In this document: positions 62,186 through 64,000 of the stretch, piece after piece
How positions within the stretch are numbered: the stretch's first letter is position 1
Layout of the letters: every line of letters begins with the position of its first letter
Source of the DNA: Climacium dendroides
Lineage: Eukaryota > Streptophyta > Bryopsida > Hypnales > Climaciaceae
Direction: 5' to 3'
Length of the DNA: 64,000 nucleotides
Assembly (NCBI GenBank): GCA_950106755.1
Contig: OX467082.1
Coordinates: forward strand, 12,152,001 to 12,216,000
Program-made: the position numbers and the translations under genes
Notes under the pieces: generated by a model
Told to the model about the DNA's origin: nothing
The model's database searches: none
What the model saw: only the letters and a program-made list of their open reading frames with translations

Positions 62186-64000
62186 ACTATCAATTCTTCA
62201 AATTTTGGAGGCCTCAAAATGCTAGCTTCTCAAGCTTGCAACAAAACCTACAAATCCAACTTTCTTAAGACTCAATTTCCCCCAAAAAATCAAGTAAACT
62301 TGGGATTTTATACCATATAAGATTCAAGTTTTTCAAATCTTAAAGGTCTCCAAATGAAACTAGTAGTATTTCAAGCTTAGAACAACCCCTCAATTTCAAC
62401 ACTAATATGTTCAATGTTCCAAAAGATTCAAGTGAACTTCAAATTCCACAATAATTCAGATCCAAGTTTTTCAAATCTTGGAGGCCTCCAAATTCATTTG
62501 GTACCTTCTCAAGCTTGGACCAAGTCAAATTCAACACCTCCAAGAAGCTCAGTGATCCAAAAGATTTAGGTAAAACTTTGGATTCCACTTTCATTGAGAT
62601 ACAAATTGTTCAAGTTTTGAAGGCCTCCAAATGAATTTGGTAGCTTTTCAAGGTTGGAACAACCACTCAAATTCAACACTGCCAAAAAGCTCAATGTTTC
62701 AAAAGATTCAAGTAAACTTTGGATTTAACACCATATTAAATCCTAGTATTTCAACTTTTGGAGGCCTCCAAATAAATTTGGTAGCTTTTCAAGGTTAGAA
62801 AAACCCTCAAAATTCAACTCCTCCAAGAGGCTCAATGTTGCAAAAGATTCGGGTAAACTTTAAATTCCACTACTTCGATTGAGATCCAAATTTTTCAACT
62901 TTTGGAGGCCTCCAAATGAATTTGATAGCTTCTCAAGCTTGGAACAACCACTCAAATTCAACACCTCCAACACGCTCAATGTTCCAAAAGAATCAGGTAA
63001 ATTTTGGATTCCACTCCTTCTAAGATCCAAATTTTTCAACTTTTGAAGGCCTCCAAATGAATTTGGTAGCTTTTCAAGCTTGGAACAAACACTCAAATCC
63101 AACACCTCCAACACACTCAATGTTCTAAAAGATTCAGGTAAACTTTGGATTCCACTAAAATAGAGATTCAAGTTTTTCAACTTCTGCAGGCCTCCAAATG
63201 AATTTGGTAGCTTCTCAAGCTTGGAACAACCACTCAAATTCAACACCTCCAACACACTCAATGTTCTAAAAGATTCAGGTAAACTTTGGATTCCACTAAA
63301 ATAGAGATCCAAGTATTTCAACTTTTGAAGGCCTCCAAATGAATTTGGTAGCTTCTCAAGCTTGGACCAAATCAAATTCAACACCTCCAACATGCTCAAT
63401 GTTCCAAAAGATTCAGGTAAACTTTGGATTCCACTAAAATTCATATCCAAGTTTTTCAACTTTTGAAGGCCTCCAAATGAATTTGGTAGCTTTTCAACTT
63501 TTGAAGGCCTGCAAATGAATTTCGTAGCTTCTCAAGCTTGGAACAACCACTCAAATTCAACACCTCCAACACGCTCAACGTTCCAAAAGATTCAGGTAAA
63601 TTTTGGATTCTACTTTCATTTAGATCCAAGTATTTCAACTTTTGGAGGCCTCCAAATGAATTTGGTAGCTTCTCAAGCTTGGAACAACCACTCAAATTCA
63701 ACACCTCCAACACGCTCAATGTTCCAAAAGATTCAGGTAAATTTTCGATTCCATTATGATTCAAATCCAAGTTTTTCAACTTTTGAAGGCCTCCAAATGA
63801 ATTTGGTAGCTTTTCAAGCTTGGAACAAACACTCAAATTCAACACCTCCAATACGCTCAATGTTCCAAAAGATTCAGGTAAATTTTGGATTCCACTTCGA
63901 TAGAGATCCAAGTTTTTCAACTTTTGAAGGCCTCCAAATGAATTTGGTAGCTTCTCAAGCTTGGAACAACCCCGCAAATTCAACACCTCCAACACGCTCA
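62186..64000 (-). pseudogene. Third TNL: LRR region, frameshifted, cut by window edge
   Basis: On the minus strand from the window edge, LRR double units of the same family (SVLEVLNLSGCSKLEKLPNS) read openly from 63995. At about 63500 a partial-unit deletion shifts the frame (KLKSYQIHLEAFKS, stop at 63458-63456). The original phase sequence resumes in a separate frame (63459-62860, ending near a SSGI). About eight double units are recognisable, and a further degraded LRR stretch continues to about 62186. Units here use SVLEVL, not the SLLEVL of copies 1 and 2, so this array has homogenised separately. TIR and NB-ARC exons would lie to the right, outside the window. Confidence 0.8.

Overview
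This is plant nuclear DNA: AT-rich, intron-containing, full of decayed transposons, and built around a tandem cluster of TIR-NB-ARC-LRR (TNL) immune-receptor genes on the minus strand. TNLs place it in a land plant, most likely a seed plant. The very long, uniform LRR tracts and the transposon-laden spacers suggest a gymnosperm, but nothing here proves that.

Layout. (1) 1-2005: the 3' end of a CACTA (En/Spm) transposon with a dead transposase tail. It ends exactly inside an LRR codon run. (2) 2006-6375: TNL copy 1 (exons 6375-6312, 6138-5682, 5574-4455, 4180-2006), with a nonsense codon in the LRR region. (3) 6376-20043: 5' spacer of copy 1. It holds a GC-richer block with a ribosomal protein L35a (eL33)-like pseudogene, a 1.1-kb hAT element (10220-11315), long AT-rich sequence and a zinc-knuckle fragment. 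(4) 20044-20942: a broken CACTA end, then a relic of the 3' flank and LRR of copy 2. (5) 20943-28383: a 7.44-kb CACTA element with 13-bp terminal repeats and an AAT target duplication, sitting inside an LRR unit of copy 2. (6) 28384-35724: TNL copy 2, whose LRR exon is one 1,577-codon open frame with 31 double-LRR units (about 62 LRRs), but whose NB-ARC exon has a nonsense codon. (7) 35725-51541: a second copy of the 5' spacer, carrying a 3.54-kb CACTA-like insertion (47397-50937) that copy 1 lacks. (8) 51542-60860: no live gene seen, but a 2-oxoglutarate/Fe(II) oxygenase pseudogene split by a 150-bp CACTA foldback MITE, and a decayed transposon-type gene. (9) 60860-64000: 3' flank and frameshifted LRR region of a third TNL, cut by the window edge.

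How it fits together. The two complete TNL loci and their upstream spacers are tandem duplicates about 28-29 kb apart, and the third locus continues the array. Comparing the copies gives empty-site proof for the hAT and the 3.54-kb CACTA-like insertions. The copies differ most in LRR number (13 against 31 double units) and carry different inactivating mutations: copy 1 in the LRR, copy 2 in the NB-ARC. CACTA termini abut LRR coding sequence at two separate insertion sites, at the 3' ends of copies 1 and 2. I found no tRNA, rRNA, CRISPR array or prokaryotic-type signal. I see no gene in the window that is clearly intact and functional as a full-length protein.
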